This document shows positions 49,246-58,373 of a stretch of 64,000 nt of DNA, one piece after another. The translations under genes were made by a program, and so were the position numbers. The stretch covers positions 1-64,000 of the forward strand of contig WBUL01000006.1 of assembly GCA_008933735.1 (NCBI GenBank). The letters run 5' to 3'. A model generated the notes under the pieces. It was given only the letters and a program-made list of their open reading frames with translations. It did not search any database and was not told the DNA's origin. Origin of the DNA: Anaerolineae bacterium. GTDB lineage: Bacteria > Chloroflexota > Anaerolineae > Aggregatilineales > J027. How positions within the stretch are numbered: position 1 is the stretch's first letter; the number at the start of each line of letters is the position of its first letter.

Positions 49246-49475
49246 CGCGCTAACAACCTCGCCACGACATTCACAATGATGGTCAACAAAATACTCAATA
49301 TGCACATGCTGACAATCGGTGCCATACAGGTGAAGCCCTGGCCTTCAATCCGAATATCACCGGGCAGCCCACCCAGGTTGAAGCCAGAGCGCCCAAACAG
49401 CAAAAACAGTCCGCCCAGAAGGGTGATTGCGATTCCCAGCCCGATTAACAGCCTTCCTGTTGACTCAATATCCAT
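49242..49475 (-). CDS. DUF2905 family small membrane protein
   Basis: A 77-residue protein with two membrane segments flanking the family motif SGFNLGGLPGDIRIEGQGF. DUF2905 proteins of unknown role are typically encoded between ruvB and queA, exactly as here: it starts 14 bases after ruvB and overlaps queA by 4 bases. Confidence 0.9.
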   Translation of the reverse strand: MDIESTGRLLIGLGIAITLLGGLFLLFGRSGFNLGGLPGDIRIEGQGFTCMAPIVSMCILSILLTIIVNVVARLLAR

Positions 49476-49489
49476 TGGTCATCCCTGCC

Positions 49490-50515
49490 TTAATCGAACA
49501 TATTTTCCTGTCGGGGTTTGGCATTATAGGGAATATTCAGGTGCTGGTACGCGATACGAGTGGCGGCACGACCTCGCGGGGTACGGTCAATCATGCCAAG
49601 CTGGAGCAGAAACGGCTCGTACACATCCTCTATTGTGTCTGCTTCTTCGCTGATGCTGGCCGCGATGGTTTCCAATCCAACCGGCCCGCCTTCGTATTTT
49701 TCGATGATGGTTTTCAGCACCCGGCGGTCAACATCATCCAGACCCAGTTCATCAATTTCCATATAATTGCTCAGGAATTCGGCGGCAATGTGGGCAGTGA
49801 TCGTACCCTCCGCCCGCACCTGAGCAAAATCACGGCAGCGTTTGAGCAGCCGAATCCCGACACGCGGTGTTCCCCGTGAGCGGCGGGCAATCTCATTCGC
49901 GCCCGCATCCTCCAGCGGCACATTCAGCAGGCGTGCACCGCGTTTGATGATGGACACCATCGCTTCATGGCTGTAGAAATCCATTCGGTAGACCGCCCCG
50001 AACCGCGCCCGGAGGGGAGCGGTAATTAAGGCCAATCGGGTGGTTGCGCCAACGACAGTAAAACGCGGCAGATTCAGACGCACATTTTTGGCGGATGGCC
50101 CTTTGCCAATGACAATATCCAGCGCGAAGTCTTCCATCGCTGGATACAGCACCTCTTCTACTGCCCGCCCCAGGCGGTGAATTTCATCAATGAACAGAAT
50201 ATCGCCCTTGCGCTGGTGAGTCAGAATTGCCGCCAGATCACCTGCCCGTTCAATCGAAGGGCCTGCCGTTACCTTGACGTTCACCCCCATCTCCGCGCCC
50301 AGCACATAGGCCAGCGTGGTCTTGCCCAGCCCCGGTGGGCCATAAAACAGCACATGGTCAAGCGGTTCGGAGCGTTTGATGGCGGCTTCAATCAGAATCC
50401 GCAGATTCTGAACCACGCGCTCTTGGCCTTCGTAATCCCCCAGGGTTTTTGGGCGCAGCGCGGCATCAATTGTATCTTCGGGTTTTCGCTTACCGCTTAC
50501 AATGCGGTCATCCAT
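49490..50515 (-). CDS. ruvB: Holliday junction branch migration helicase RuvB
   Basis: A 341-residue RuvB, the AAA+ motor that drives branch migration of Holliday junctions with RuvA. Walker A is [13 protein letters not shown], Walker B is [16 protein letters not shown], sensor 1 is VVGATTR and the C-terminal winged helix contains [16 protein letters not shown] and [10 protein letters not shown]. ruvA and ruvC are not in the window. The gene is at the head of the ruvB-DUF2905-queA-methyltransferase series. Confidence 0.97.
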   Translation of the reverse strand: MDDRIVSGKRKPEDTIDAALRPKTLGDYEGQERVVQNLRILIEAAIKRSEPLDHVLFYGPPGLGKTTLAYVLGAEMGVNVKVTAGPSIERAGDLAAILTHQRKGDILFIDEIHRLGRAVEEVLYPAMEDFALDIVIGKGPSAKNVRLNLPRFTVVGATTRLALITAPLRARFGAVYRMDFYSHEAMVSIIKRGARLLNVPLEDAGANEIARRSRGTPRVGIRLLKRCRDFAQVRAEGTITAHIAAEFLSNYMEIDELGLDDVDRRVLKTIIEKYEGGPVGLETIAASISEEADTIEDVYEPFLLQLGMIDRTPRGRAATRIAYQHLNIPYNAKPRQENMFD

Positions 50516-50557
50516 ACCGTACTCCAGCGTAAAACGGGCGTTCTAATAGATTATATC

Positions 50558-51424
50558 TTAGAATAGTTTCCCGTATATTTTAAGTTGAGCTGAATGCAAA
50601 AAAACATCCTGCATAGGGCTGAATTGGAAAACTTGCAGCAGTTTTTCGAGTTTCTCAAATGAAGGCAGCCCATGATACAGCACAAATCGTCCACCAGGAG
50701 ACAGACTCAGGCGTGGGGTGTGGGAATAGGTTTCCCAGGGGTGAATATACAGAATAGCGGCACGACCGATGTTATTGGTGTGCTGAATCAGCTTTTTGAC
50801 AATGGCAAAGGGGAGGGCACGCAAATACAGCCCACCCGTAAAGCCAATTCTCAGATTCCCTATGGGAAAAATTGACATCGGAATTTCCAGCAGGCCGTTT
50901 TCCATCACTTCCGCCGGATTGTCAAAGCTCATCGTATAAGGATGTAAGGGCGCTTCCGGCGTGCCATACAGCCATGTTCTGGCCGGAAATACACTGGCAT
51001 CGTAGGCAAAACCATGTTCATACAAAATCCGAACAGCCCACGCGGTCGTTTGATCCAGTGAAAAGGTAGGGGCACGGTAACCGGGACTCCTTACACCGGG
51101 AAATGTCTGCTGCTGCCAGTTAAGGAAGCGTTCTATTTCTACGGTAAAGGATTTCGGTGTTAAAGCCCATAAAGGATCATGAGACCATCCATGAAAACCC
51201 AGCTCGTGCCCATCCTTCAAAATATGTTCAATCAGGTGGGGATGAGCTTCCGCAACCTCACCAACTGTAAAAAAGGTCGCTTTGACCTGATACTGCCGCA
51301 GCAGGTTTAAGAGCGGGGTGGTGGCTTCTACCACCTGCGAAAACCGCTCAAATCTGAGATTACTTTTGCGAATGGCTTCCGGGTGATACCACTCCTCTAA
51401 ATCAAAACTGAGGGCATTGAGCAA
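50558..51424 (-). CDS. Polysaccharide deacetylase family protein
   Basis: A 288-residue NodB-fold deacetylase. The N-terminus SFDLEEWYH carries the catalytic/metal acid pair, the metal His pair is in GFHGWSHDP, and GYRAPTFSLD is the conserved Arg motif. It most resembles the deacetylases of exopolysaccharide/exosortase clusters (DUF3473-type tail). It has no signal peptide. It ends the envelope-glycan operon, 2 bases after the LysM gene's stop codon region, and probably N-deacetylates a glycan precursor or polymer. Confidence 0.88.
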   Translation of the reverse strand: MLNALSFDLEEWYHPEAIRKSNLRFERFSQVVEATTPLLNLLRQYQVKATFFTVGEVAEAHPHLIEHILKDGHELGFHGWSHDPLWALTPKSFTVEIERFLNWQQQTFPGVRSPGYRAPTFSLDQTTAWAVRILYEHGFAYDASVFPARTWLYGTPEAPLHPYTMSFDNPAEVMENGLLEIPMSIFPIGNLRIGFTGGLYLRALPFAIVKKLIQHTNNIGRAAILYIHPWETYSHTPRLSLSPGGRFVLYHGLPSFEKLEKLLQVFQFSPMQDVFLHSAQLKIYGKLF

Positions 51425-51425
51425 A

Positions 51426-52328
51426 TTAATAGCTCCCGGCTACTGTCCAGAGCCGCTCACCCGTTGTGCGGCTCAGATAACGCAAATTCAATACGAGATT
51501 GCGCGTACCATGATCAATGTACAGATCAGAAAAATTAATGTCTAGCAACTGCGGTTCCTGGCGGCGGCCTCTGAAAGCATATTCCGGTTCGTAGGCCCAA
51601 CCCAGTTTAGCCCGCACCCCTGGCTGTTCCCGCCAGACTTTGCCAATGCCGCGTACTGGCTGGTAGCGTCCTGTGGGCGGTACAATAGAAGGATCATCAA
51701 TGGGCATGGATGTATTCCAGGTATCCTCGTACACGGCCCATGTGCCATCATTGTAAATGATGTAGATTAAACTCTGCGGATAAATCGCCGTTGCCTTGTA
51801 CCAGTAAGCCCGCCCACCTTCAAAATCATGCCCAACTGCGTCCGTGACATCAACAGGTACTGGGCAGCGAGGGTCTGTTCTGCTCGTGTTAAATGTGAAA
51901 AACCACTGATTCACACAGGGTATCATCGTCACAGTTGCGGGAGGAACGGACGGAACGCGAAGCTCCTGCCCTACCCGAATCGCGTTCGGGTTAGCCAGAC
52001 AGTTTGCGGTTTGCAGAGCGTCTACGGTTGAACCTACCCGCTGCGCGATGCTGAACAGCGTTTCTCCGGCCTGCACCGTGATGATGGGCCAATCAGAACG
52101 AGGTACGCAGTTATTGGGTGTCGCCTGCAAAGGGGCACTGGTCACCGTAGGGTTACTTGTGGGTGTCGCCGTACTGATACCTATCGTGGGCGTCAGAGTA
52201 AGACTTTGCCCTACCACCTGGCTGGTGGTCACTACCGTAGGCGCGGTATCTTCAGCCTCATCAGAATCGGTCAGCGTACAGGCCAGCGCTGTCAGTATCA
52301 GCAGGAAGATGAGTCCCCATGAACGCAT
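51426..52328 (-). CDS. LysM-domain lipoprotein
   Basis: A 300-residue lipoprotein: signal peptide with lipobox LTALAC, a Thr-rich linker, then one LysM domain (ITVQAGETLFSIAQRVGSTV to GQELRVPS, about residues 83-130), which binds N-acetylglucosamine polymers. A C-terminal domain of about 170 residues (PCVNQWFFTFNTSRTDPRCP onward, with RAYWYKATAIYPQ and TGRYQPVRGIGKVW) is not one I recognise. It belongs to the glycan operon and could bind the polymer made or modified by its neighbours. Confidence 0.85.
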   Translation of the reverse strand: MRSWGLIFLLILTALACTLTDSDEAEDTAPTVVTTSQVVGQSLTLTPTIGISTATPTSNPTVTSAPLQATPNNCVPRSDWPIITVQAGETLFSIAQRVGSTVDALQTANCLANPNAIRVGQELRVPSVPPATVTMIPCVNQWFFTFNTSRTDPRCPVPVDVTDAVGHDFEGGRAYWYKATAIYPQSLIYIIYNDGTWAVYEDTWNTSMPIDDPSIVPPTGRYQPVRGIGKVWREQPGVRAKLGWAYEPEYAFRGRRQEPQLLDINFSDLYIDHGTRNLVLNLRYLSRTTGERLWTVAGSY

Positions 52329-52344
52329 GATTTAATGTCCTTTA

Positions 52345-54204
52345 TTAGGGCAGGGTAATCGTCTGGATTCTGACAAAATTTTCCGCACCTGCCATCTCCG
52401 ATTCTACTGCCAGAGGTTCATCCGGTTCAACGTACCAGTACACCCGAATCCCTAAAACATAATCCCCCGGCGAAAGATTTTCTGGGATTTTGAGGGGATG
52501 CTGGTCATACTGTATCACACCTGGCTGCCACGCACTGGTGGGCGACAGAGGCGACCTGTCCTTCTGTGCGGTTACATTCCCTTGTGCGTCCATTAAAAAG
52601 ACCGATACACTGTAATCTACAGGGGGAATTTCCTTCGCCACCCACCATAAGCGAACGGAAATTGTGCTTCCGGGGGAAATTTCCCCATTTATGCTGGCTT
52701 TAATAAGATCAATTCTGCTGCCGAATGTTGCCAGCCGTTCGTCCGTCAGGCGGTCATAGCGAAGCGAATAGAGTTTGTTGCCGACATGCTCTACATAGGG
52801 TGAGGCGGTACGCTGAAAACCCATCTCCGCCAGCAGGCCATCATATTCTGCGGGATCATCGTTCCAGCGCATCAACCAGAACGCCTCTCTATTTTCCAGC
52901 AGGGCTTTGAGTTCTGGCAGGAAGAGGTCGTGTCTTTCATCGCGTAGTTCCCGTAAGGAAACCCAGGGTGTGTTTTTGCCCATTTGCCGTTCGATGTAAT
53001 ACCGGGCCGAGAAATCCCCTACCCAGATGTCCATCAGAATGAATTCGTCTTCCTGGTGCAAACGGGTGATATTCTGCGTGACTTCGCGCCAGGGTGGGTT
53101 ATTCTGGCGGCTGTCAAGCGTGGTCAAATTGACCAGCAGCAGTACCCCGACCAAGAAAAACTGTGGGAACGGCTGTAAATTGGTTAATCCGTGTGCTACC
53201 AGCAGCAAAATCGGCGGCAGCACAAGGCTGAAAATGCGAATTCGTAAAATTTCGCGCTGCTCATTCAGATAAATAAACAGCGCAAGATAAAAAATCGTCC
53301 AGACCACCAGGAAAATCGCGCTCCCAGAGATACGGATCGTAAGGCGCGGGTGGTAGCTCACAAAAAACAGGCCCAGCAGCATGAGCCCTAGAATCAAACC
53401 AAACTGCCGTCCAACCAACGCATCCCGTATCAGGATAAAGGTGTCTTTGTTGTTCGGCAGTCCACTCTGATAAAAAATCGGATAATCCCAACGCACCTGA
53501 TTCTGCCGGATAAAGACGATCAACCAGGGCAAAAAGGCCATCCCTATTGCAAAAAAACGGAAAAGCCCATCCCAGGCTTTCTGGCGGACAAAGGCCAGCA
53601 GATGAACAACCTGGATCGCCAGCACCACCCCGGCGACATATTGGGTATACAGGGCCAGCACGGAACACAACCACCAGCCAATACCATCGGCTCGTGTGGG
53701 GGATTTTAAATAACGAAAGTAATAGACACACGACAAAATCGTGAACAGAGTTAACAGACTGTACTGACGTGCATCCTGCGAGATGTCAATTGAAAAATCC
53801 CAGACCGCCAGTAAAGCTCCCGCAAAAAGCCCGGCCTGCTCATTAAAAAGGGTACATCCCAATTGATACAGCGCAGCAACACTCAAAATTCCGGTCAACG
53901 CGGAAAAGGCACGGATGGCGAATTCTGTGTTGCCTGTTAAGTCATGCCATTGATGAAACAGGACAAAATACAGGGGCGGGTGCTGATCATAAGCCATCGT
54001 TTCGATAATCTCAGCAGTTGAAGGCCCTTTAGAAAGCAAAAGGGTCCAGCCTTCATCTTCCCACAGGCTGCGCTCCTCGATGCCGGAGAAACGGGTCATG
54101 GCTGCCAGCAGCAAGACCAGCGGCAAAAGAAGTTTGAGGTAGGGGCGGATCTTAACAGCGTCCACAGAGGGTGTACCCAGAAAACCCGCCCGAACGTTAC
54201 TCAC
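52345..54204 (-). CDS. GT39/PMT-like membrane glycosyltransferase
   Basis: A 619-residue polytopic protein of the GT-C/GT39 superfamily, which moves sugars from polyprenyl-phosphate donors. The first outer loop has the catalytic acid motif (RSLWEDEGWTL), followed by HPPLYFVLFHQW and about ten to twelve membrane helices. A C-terminal soluble domain of about 230 residues contains a beta-sandwich (TISVRLWWVAKEIPPVDYSV). It begins with GTG in a GTGA overlap with the upstream stop codon. Confidence 0.85.
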   Translation of the reverse strand: MSNVRAGFLGTPSVDAVKIRPYLKLLLPLVLLLAAMTRFSGIEERSLWEDEGWTLLLSKGPSTAEIIETMAYDQHPPLYFVLFHQWHDLTGNTEFAIRAFSALTGILSVAALYQLGCTLFNEQAGLFAGALLAVWDFSIDISQDARQYSLLTLFTILSCVYYFRYLKSPTRADGIGWWLCSVLALYTQYVAGVVLAIQVVHLLAFVRQKAWDGLFRFFAIGMAFLPWLIVFIRQNQVRWDYPIFYQSGLPNNKDTFILIRDALVGRQFGLILGLMLLGLFFVSYHPRLTIRISGSAIFLVVWTIFYLALFIYLNEQREILRIRIFSLVLPPILLLVAHGLTNLQPFPQFFLVGVLLLVNLTTLDSRQNNPPWREVTQNITRLHQEDEFILMDIWVGDFSARYYIERQMGKNTPWVSLRELRDERHDLFLPELKALLENREAFWLMRWNDDPAEYDGLLAEMGFQRTASPYVEHVGNKLYSLRYDRLTDERLATFGSRIDLIKASINGEISPGSTISVRLWWVAKEIPPVDYSVSVFLMDAQGNVTAQKDRSPLSPTSAWQPGVIQYDQHPLKIPENLSPGDYVLGIRVYWYVEPDEPLAVESEMAGAENFVRIQTITLP

Positions 54205-55610
54205 CGAATTACCCTGCCCTGCATGGTGGGCGGGATATTTAACTGAAACGCATTCAATAGTGTCGGCGAGATGTCCATGAGCTGATGTCCGTGAAGCTGC
54301 CCTGTCTGGCTGCTCTGTGGATCATACCAGATGAATATTCCTTCTGGCCCATGATTGGCATCGTCGGGGCCTGTGTCATTTTCCCGTGTGGTGAATTTAT
54401 CATGTCCGATGCTGCCAATGGAACGGTAGTGCAGGTTCCCAAAATAGACAATGAAATCTGGTGGGATTCCATTGGTGGTCTGATAAATGTTTTCTGGACG
54501 GTGACATTCCGCACCGACAATTTGGCCTGTATCTGCATCCACGATGGTGTTCAGCGCGGCCTCAAGTTCGCGGCGGGTGTCTTCATAAGCTTCAGGCGGC
54601 ACAATGCCTTCCGGCTCACGACCCTTAATGTTCAAAAAAACACGCCCATAATATCCACCATCGCCCCAGGCGCGGGTTTTTGACCAGTCGATTTCAAGCT
54701 GGTCAAATTTGGCAATCTGCCCTTCTGGCGGCGGCGTTTTGAAGGCCAGCCAGCCATTTTTCCACAGCCACTCGTTCAGGCAGACACCCCCATCCATCCG
54801 CCGCACGCCATGATCGCTAACCACAAGAATAATCGTATCTTCCGGTACCCGTCCGATGATCTGGCCGACGCGCTCATCAATCTGCTTGTAGTAATCGCGG
54901 ATGGCGTTTTCAAAGCGGCTGCCAGGCTCATGCAGGCGGTGCTGCGGGTCATGGAAGCGCCAGAACCCATGATGAATCCGGTCTACTCCCATTTCCACCC
55001 ACATGAACAAGTCCCAATCGTGGCGGTCGATCACGTCGTCGAGGAGTTTGAAACGGATTTCGGTCATGTCAATCAACTGCTGAAGCAGCCACGCTTTGTT
55101 ATCGGTGCGGAAGCCTTTCACATCAAACATATAGTGGCTGTCGGTGTGTGTCAGAACTTCTTCTCTGAATTCGGGGGGGTGCGTAAAGGTCGACTCCAGG
55201 TTTGGGGTCAAAAAACAACTTACCATGTGCCCATTTATGGGACTCACTGGATAAGTCTGCGGCACCCCGATCACAATAGAAGATTTTCCTGCCTCGGTCA
55301 GGTAATCCCAGATGCGTTTTTCTTTAACAGCCAGACTGGTCGCAATACTCAGTTTGTCATAGCTGTAATCGGCGCGGTTGCGGAAGCCGTAAAACCCCAG
55401 CACGCCGGGGTCACGGCTGGAAAGCATACTGCTCCACGCCGGAACTGTGATACAGGGAATGGTCGAAGTGAGGTTGCCCCACACCCCCTGATTTTTCAGG
55501 CGGGTAATATTGGGCATGTCTGCGGCAAACTGGTCAAATACCAGGCTGGGGTCGGCGCAGTCCAGACCTACCACCAACACTTTACGATTTTTTTTGCGTC
55601 GAAAAAACAT
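54201..55610 (-). CDS. Alkaline-phosphatase-superfamily phosphodiesterase
   Basis: A 469-residue protein of the type I phosphodiesterase/nucleotide pyrophosphatase family. Metal and nucleophile motifs are visible: VVGLDCADPSLVFDQ (Asp), TVPAWSSMLSSRDPG (Thr nucleophile) and VVSDHGVRRMDGG (Asp-His). No signal peptide is seen. Such enzymes cleave phosphodiesters or phosphoesters, or act as phosphoglycan transferases. It is translationally coupled to the GT39 gene by a 4-base overlap. A role in trimming lipid-linked or phosphorylated sugars is inference. Confidence 0.85.
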   Translation of the reverse strand: MFFRRKKNRKVLVVGLDCADPSLVFDQFAADMPNITRLKNQGVWGNLTSTIPCITVPAWSSMLSSRDPGVLGFYGFRNRADYSYDKLSIATSLAVKEKRIWDYLTEAGKSSIVIGVPQTYPVSPINGHMVSCFLTPNLESTFTHPPEFREEVLTHTDSHYMFDVKGFRTDNKAWLLQQLIDMTEIRFKLLDDVIDRHDWDLFMWVEMGVDRIHHGFWRFHDPQHRLHEPGSRFENAIRDYYKQIDERVGQIIGRVPEDTIILVVSDHGVRRMDGGVCLNEWLWKNGWLAFKTPPPEGQIAKFDQLEIDWSKTRAWGDGGYYGRVFLNIKGREPEGIVPPEAYEDTRRELEAALNTIVDADTGQIVGAECHRPENIYQTTNGIPPDFIVYFGNLHYRSIGSIGHDKFTTRENDTGPDDANHGPEGIFIWYDPQSSQTGQLHGHQLMDISPTLLNAFQLNIPPTMQGRVIR

Positions 55611-55612
55611 GG

Positions 55613-57577
55613 TTAATTCCGTATGGTTAATTCAGCAACAGCAGGAATACCTGTGCTGTGGATTTTGAAATACTGCCATTCGGTGGGCGGAAGCTCGATT
55701 TCACCATCAGCCAGGATAGGCGCTTCGATCAAGGGTGTCCACGTTTGCATATCATCAGATACCTCTATCCAAATTTCAAGGGGGTTCGGTTCCGTCTTCA
55801 ATGTAATGCCTGTGACCAACTGGTTATCTCGAATATCTCCATAGATGGTATTACCATAGGTAATGAATATCGGTTTCTGCCAGTAGTTCGGGCCATCCAC
55901 CCGCACCACCCCAAAGATCAATTCATCGGCATTTTCATTGTCCAGAGTCTCGAATTGGAAGCGGACATAGCGGGCTTCGGTAGTCTCGAAGCGATGATTG
56001 CCTTCGCTGTCCTCAAGCTCTGTTTCTTCCAGAATATCCTGCCAGCTTTCACCGTCGTCTGAAAGGGAAAGGGTGTAGGCAGTGGGATAGGTCGCGCTGC
56101 GTCCATGTGTGAGAATAAAGTCAAAGCCAAAAGAAGCAATCGGTTTTGTCTCGCCCAAATCCAGGATCAGGGATTCGGTGCTTCGTGCATCTACCGAATA
56201 CCCAGCTCTGGTTTCCAGCGTATCTGGAGCTTGAAGCACGCGGTTTTCTGGTAAAACGGCATTTAAATAGGTGTCTGTAGCATACGGTTCAAACATATAC
56301 TGCTGCCAGCGCAGGGCATAGTCCAGGAAAACAGTCTCTTGTGTGTATTCATACAGCCAGAGCAGTCCTTCGATATGCTGCTGGTGGAAAGAGAGAAAAC
56401 GAGAATTGGAGCGCTGCGGCTGCGGCCCAAGTGCATACAGCGACATCGTTTGTACATCAAACGCGGGCAGGTACTTCCGAACGGTTTCAATTCCCATATC
56501 AACGAGCATTTGGGCAGTTTCATCCTGGGTGTACTGCGCGTAAAAATCCAATGCCCGCAGTGCCAGCAAATGAACATTCAAAATCCGCGACCCTGCCACA
56601 CCAGGGCCTGCCGTTTCCTCAAAAATTAAACTCTCGCCATCGTCCATCAAACTGCTAACACCATTTTTATCCATCGTCACCTGAAAACTATTAACAGCAA
56701 GTTGGGCGTAATCTAAATATTTATGCTCGCCTGTAATGGCATACGCATCGGTGAGTAAGTAAATCGCGTTTGAATTTCCATAGGCCGAGGTCCAGTAGTT
56801 AAACAAACCAAATTCAGGGTTCGCAAAGGTATAATGCCAGGTTGCAAAATCCGTGTGTTTCACCGCATTTTTGATATACCAATCTGCCTGTTTTAATCCT
56901 ATGACCAGACCTGCCGGATCATTGAACGAGCACCACGCTGAAAATCCAAGCATCCCATAATTGCCCACATGGTAGGGAGTGGACTGCCAGCCTGCTTCCT
57001 GGAACACGGCGTACTCGCCATAATTGAACATGTATACCCCGTCTGCGGTCAAGCCATGATAAGAAGCTTCAATTCCAAGATAGGCTTTTTCCGTCTCTGT
57101 TTTGGGAACTATCGAGCAGTCATTAGGATAGTCCTGGGTGTCAGGTACAGGAAAAGTTTCAATCAATGCTTCAGGGGACGCCGGAACAGTAAACTGACGG
57201 ACGGGACTCGATGCGACAGTCTTTTCATAGGCCCCATTAGCCAGTTGCAGCACCAGAATTTGCCACTCGTAATCACCACCTTCCTGGGCAAACCATCGGA
57301 CATCGTAGCGTGTGTCACCTGTCCACTGGACATCCTGCAAGGGTTCGCCCGCCCGTGCCACATGCACCGAATACACCTGATTTTCCCCTAATGACTGGTC
57401 CCACGCCCATTCCAAAACGAGTGGCACATGGTATCCAACGAGGCTCTCATGAGCAGGGGCAAGCAGGGTTGGACCCTCAACCGGAGGAACGGGCGTCTGT
57501 GACGCTGTTTCCTGTGGGGAATCGTCGGAGCAGGCCGCGATAAAAAAAGCCGTGACAATCAGAAACAGTCGTTTCAT
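55613..57577 (-). CDS. D-glucuronyl C5-epimerase-like lipoprotein with discoidin-type domain
   Basis: A 654-residue lipoprotein (lipobox FFIAAC). After a fibronectin-like domain (about 40-135) comes a C5-epimerase-like region: AWCSFNDPAGLVIGLKQADW, LFNYWTSAYGNSNAIYLLT, FEETAGPGVAGSRILNVHLL and LSFHQQHIEGLLWLYEY. This family flips uronic acids in heparan-like glycans. Two C-terminal F5/8 type C (discoidin) segments follow (GETKPIASFGFDFILTHG, YVRFQFETL; about 490-654). I chose the ATG at 57577. It begins the operon with the phosphodiesterase, GT39, LysM and deacetylase genes, which fits extracellular glycan tailoring. Confidence 0.8.
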   Translation of the reverse strand: MKRLFLIVTAFFIAACSDDSPQETASQTPVPPVEGPTLLAPAHESLVGYHVPLVLEWAWDQSLGENQVYSVHVARAGEPLQDVQWTGDTRYDVRWFAQEGGDYEWQILVLQLANGAYEKTVASSPVRQFTVPASPEALIETFPVPDTQDYPNDCSIVPKTETEKAYLGIEASYHGLTADGVYMFNYGEYAVFQEAGWQSTPYHVGNYGMLGFSAWCSFNDPAGLVIGLKQADWYIKNAVKHTDFATWHYTFANPEFGLFNYWTSAYGNSNAIYLLTDAYAITGEHKYLDYAQLAVNSFQVTMDKNGVSSLMDDGESLIFEETAGPGVAGSRILNVHLLALRALDFYAQYTQDETAQMLVDMGIETVRKYLPAFDVQTMSLYALGPQPQRSNSRFLSFHQQHIEGLLWLYEYTQETVFLDYALRWQQYMFEPYATDTYLNAVLPENRVLQAPDTLETRAGYSVDARSTESLILDLGETKPIASFGFDFILTHGRSATYPTAYTLSLSDDGESWQDILEETELEDSEGNHRFETTEARYVRFQFETLDNENADELIFGVVRVDGPNYWQKPIFITYGNTIYGDIRDNQLVTGITLKTEPNPLEIWIEVSDDMQTWTPLIEAPILADGEIELPPTEWQYFKIHSTGIPAVAELTIRN

Positions 57578-57593
57578 CAATGAGAGTTCCTGT

Positions 57594-57624
57594 ATAAAAA
57601 ATAAACGGGGATAGTACATCCCCG
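57594..57624 (-). terminator. Intrinsic terminator of the sdh operon
   Basis: On the minus strand, CGGGGAT and ATCCCCG form a perfect 7-bp stem with a five-base loop, followed by TTTATTTTTT. It lies 24 bases after the sdhB stop codon and separates sdh from the epimerase operon. Confidence 0.85.
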
Positions 57625-57647
57625 CTTATCTTATCACGCCTTGAGTT

Positions 57648-58364
57648 TTACACGCCGCGCTGAATCGCCAATTTTACTTCACCAATGGCACGGGTCACTT
57701 CGATTTCACGCGGGCAGGCGGGTGTGCAGTTGAAGATCGTGCGGCAGCGCCAGACCCCATCCGGCTCCGCCAGAATATTCAGACGCTGTGCCGCCGCCCC
57801 GTCACGGGTATCGAAGATGAAACGATGGGCTTGAACAATCGCTGCCGGGCCAACATATTTGCCGTTCGCCCAGAAGCTTGGGCAACTGGTCGTACAGCAG
57901 GCGCACAAAATACATTTAGTGGTGTCGTCAAAGCGTTCACGGTCGGCGGGCGATTGTAAGCGTTCGCGCCCATCGGCGGGAACGTGTTCTTTGGGCATAA
58001 AATACGGCATCACAGCGCGGTAGTGATCGAAGAAGGGCTCCATGTCCACGACCAGATCCTTTATGACGGGCAGGCCGAGAATCGGTTCAACCTGCACTTT
58101 GATGTGATCGCCTGCGCCCAGGGTTTTGACCAGCATTTTGCAGGCCAGCCGATTCACACCATTGATTCGCATGGCATCCGAACCGCAGACTCCGTGAGCA
58201 CAGGAGCGCCGCAGGGTCAGTGTGCCGTCCTGTTCCCACTTGACGCGGTGCAGCAGTTCCAGAACACGATCAATCGGGTCCACATTGTCCAGCGTGTATT
58301 CGCCCCACCAGGGCTTGCTATCTTTTTCCGGGTTGAACCGCCGGATACGAAAAGTCACTTTCAT
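57648..58364 (-). CDS. sdhB: Succinate dehydrogenase iron-sulfur subunit
   Basis: A 238-residue SdhB that carries electrons from flavin to quinone. The [2Fe-2S] site is CAHGVCGSD with a later Cys in RLACK, so one ligand is Asp, as in E. coli SdhB. The [4Fe-4S] motif is CILCACCTTSCP and the [3Fe-4S] site is CRTIFNCTPACP. It is the third gene of the sdhCD-sdhA-sdhB operon, 9 bases after sdhA, and is followed by a terminator. Confidence 0.96.
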   Translation of the reverse strand: MKVTFRIRRFNPEKDSKPWWGEYTLDNVDPIDRVLELLHRVKWEQDGTLTLRRSCAHGVCGSDAMRINGVNRLACKMLVKTLGAGDHIKVQVEPILGLPVIKDLVVDMEPFFDHYRAVMPYFMPKEHVPADGRERLQSPADRERFDDTTKCILCACCTTSCPSFWANGKYVGPAAIVQAHRFIFDTRDGAAAQRLNILAEPDGVWRCRTIFNCTPACPREIEVTRAIGEVKLAIQRGV

Positions 58365-58373
58365 GCCAGTCTC

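Noticed and set aside
57578-57647. Continuous sdh-epimerase operon
   Set aside because: A strong intrinsic terminator at 57594-57624 separates the two groups.
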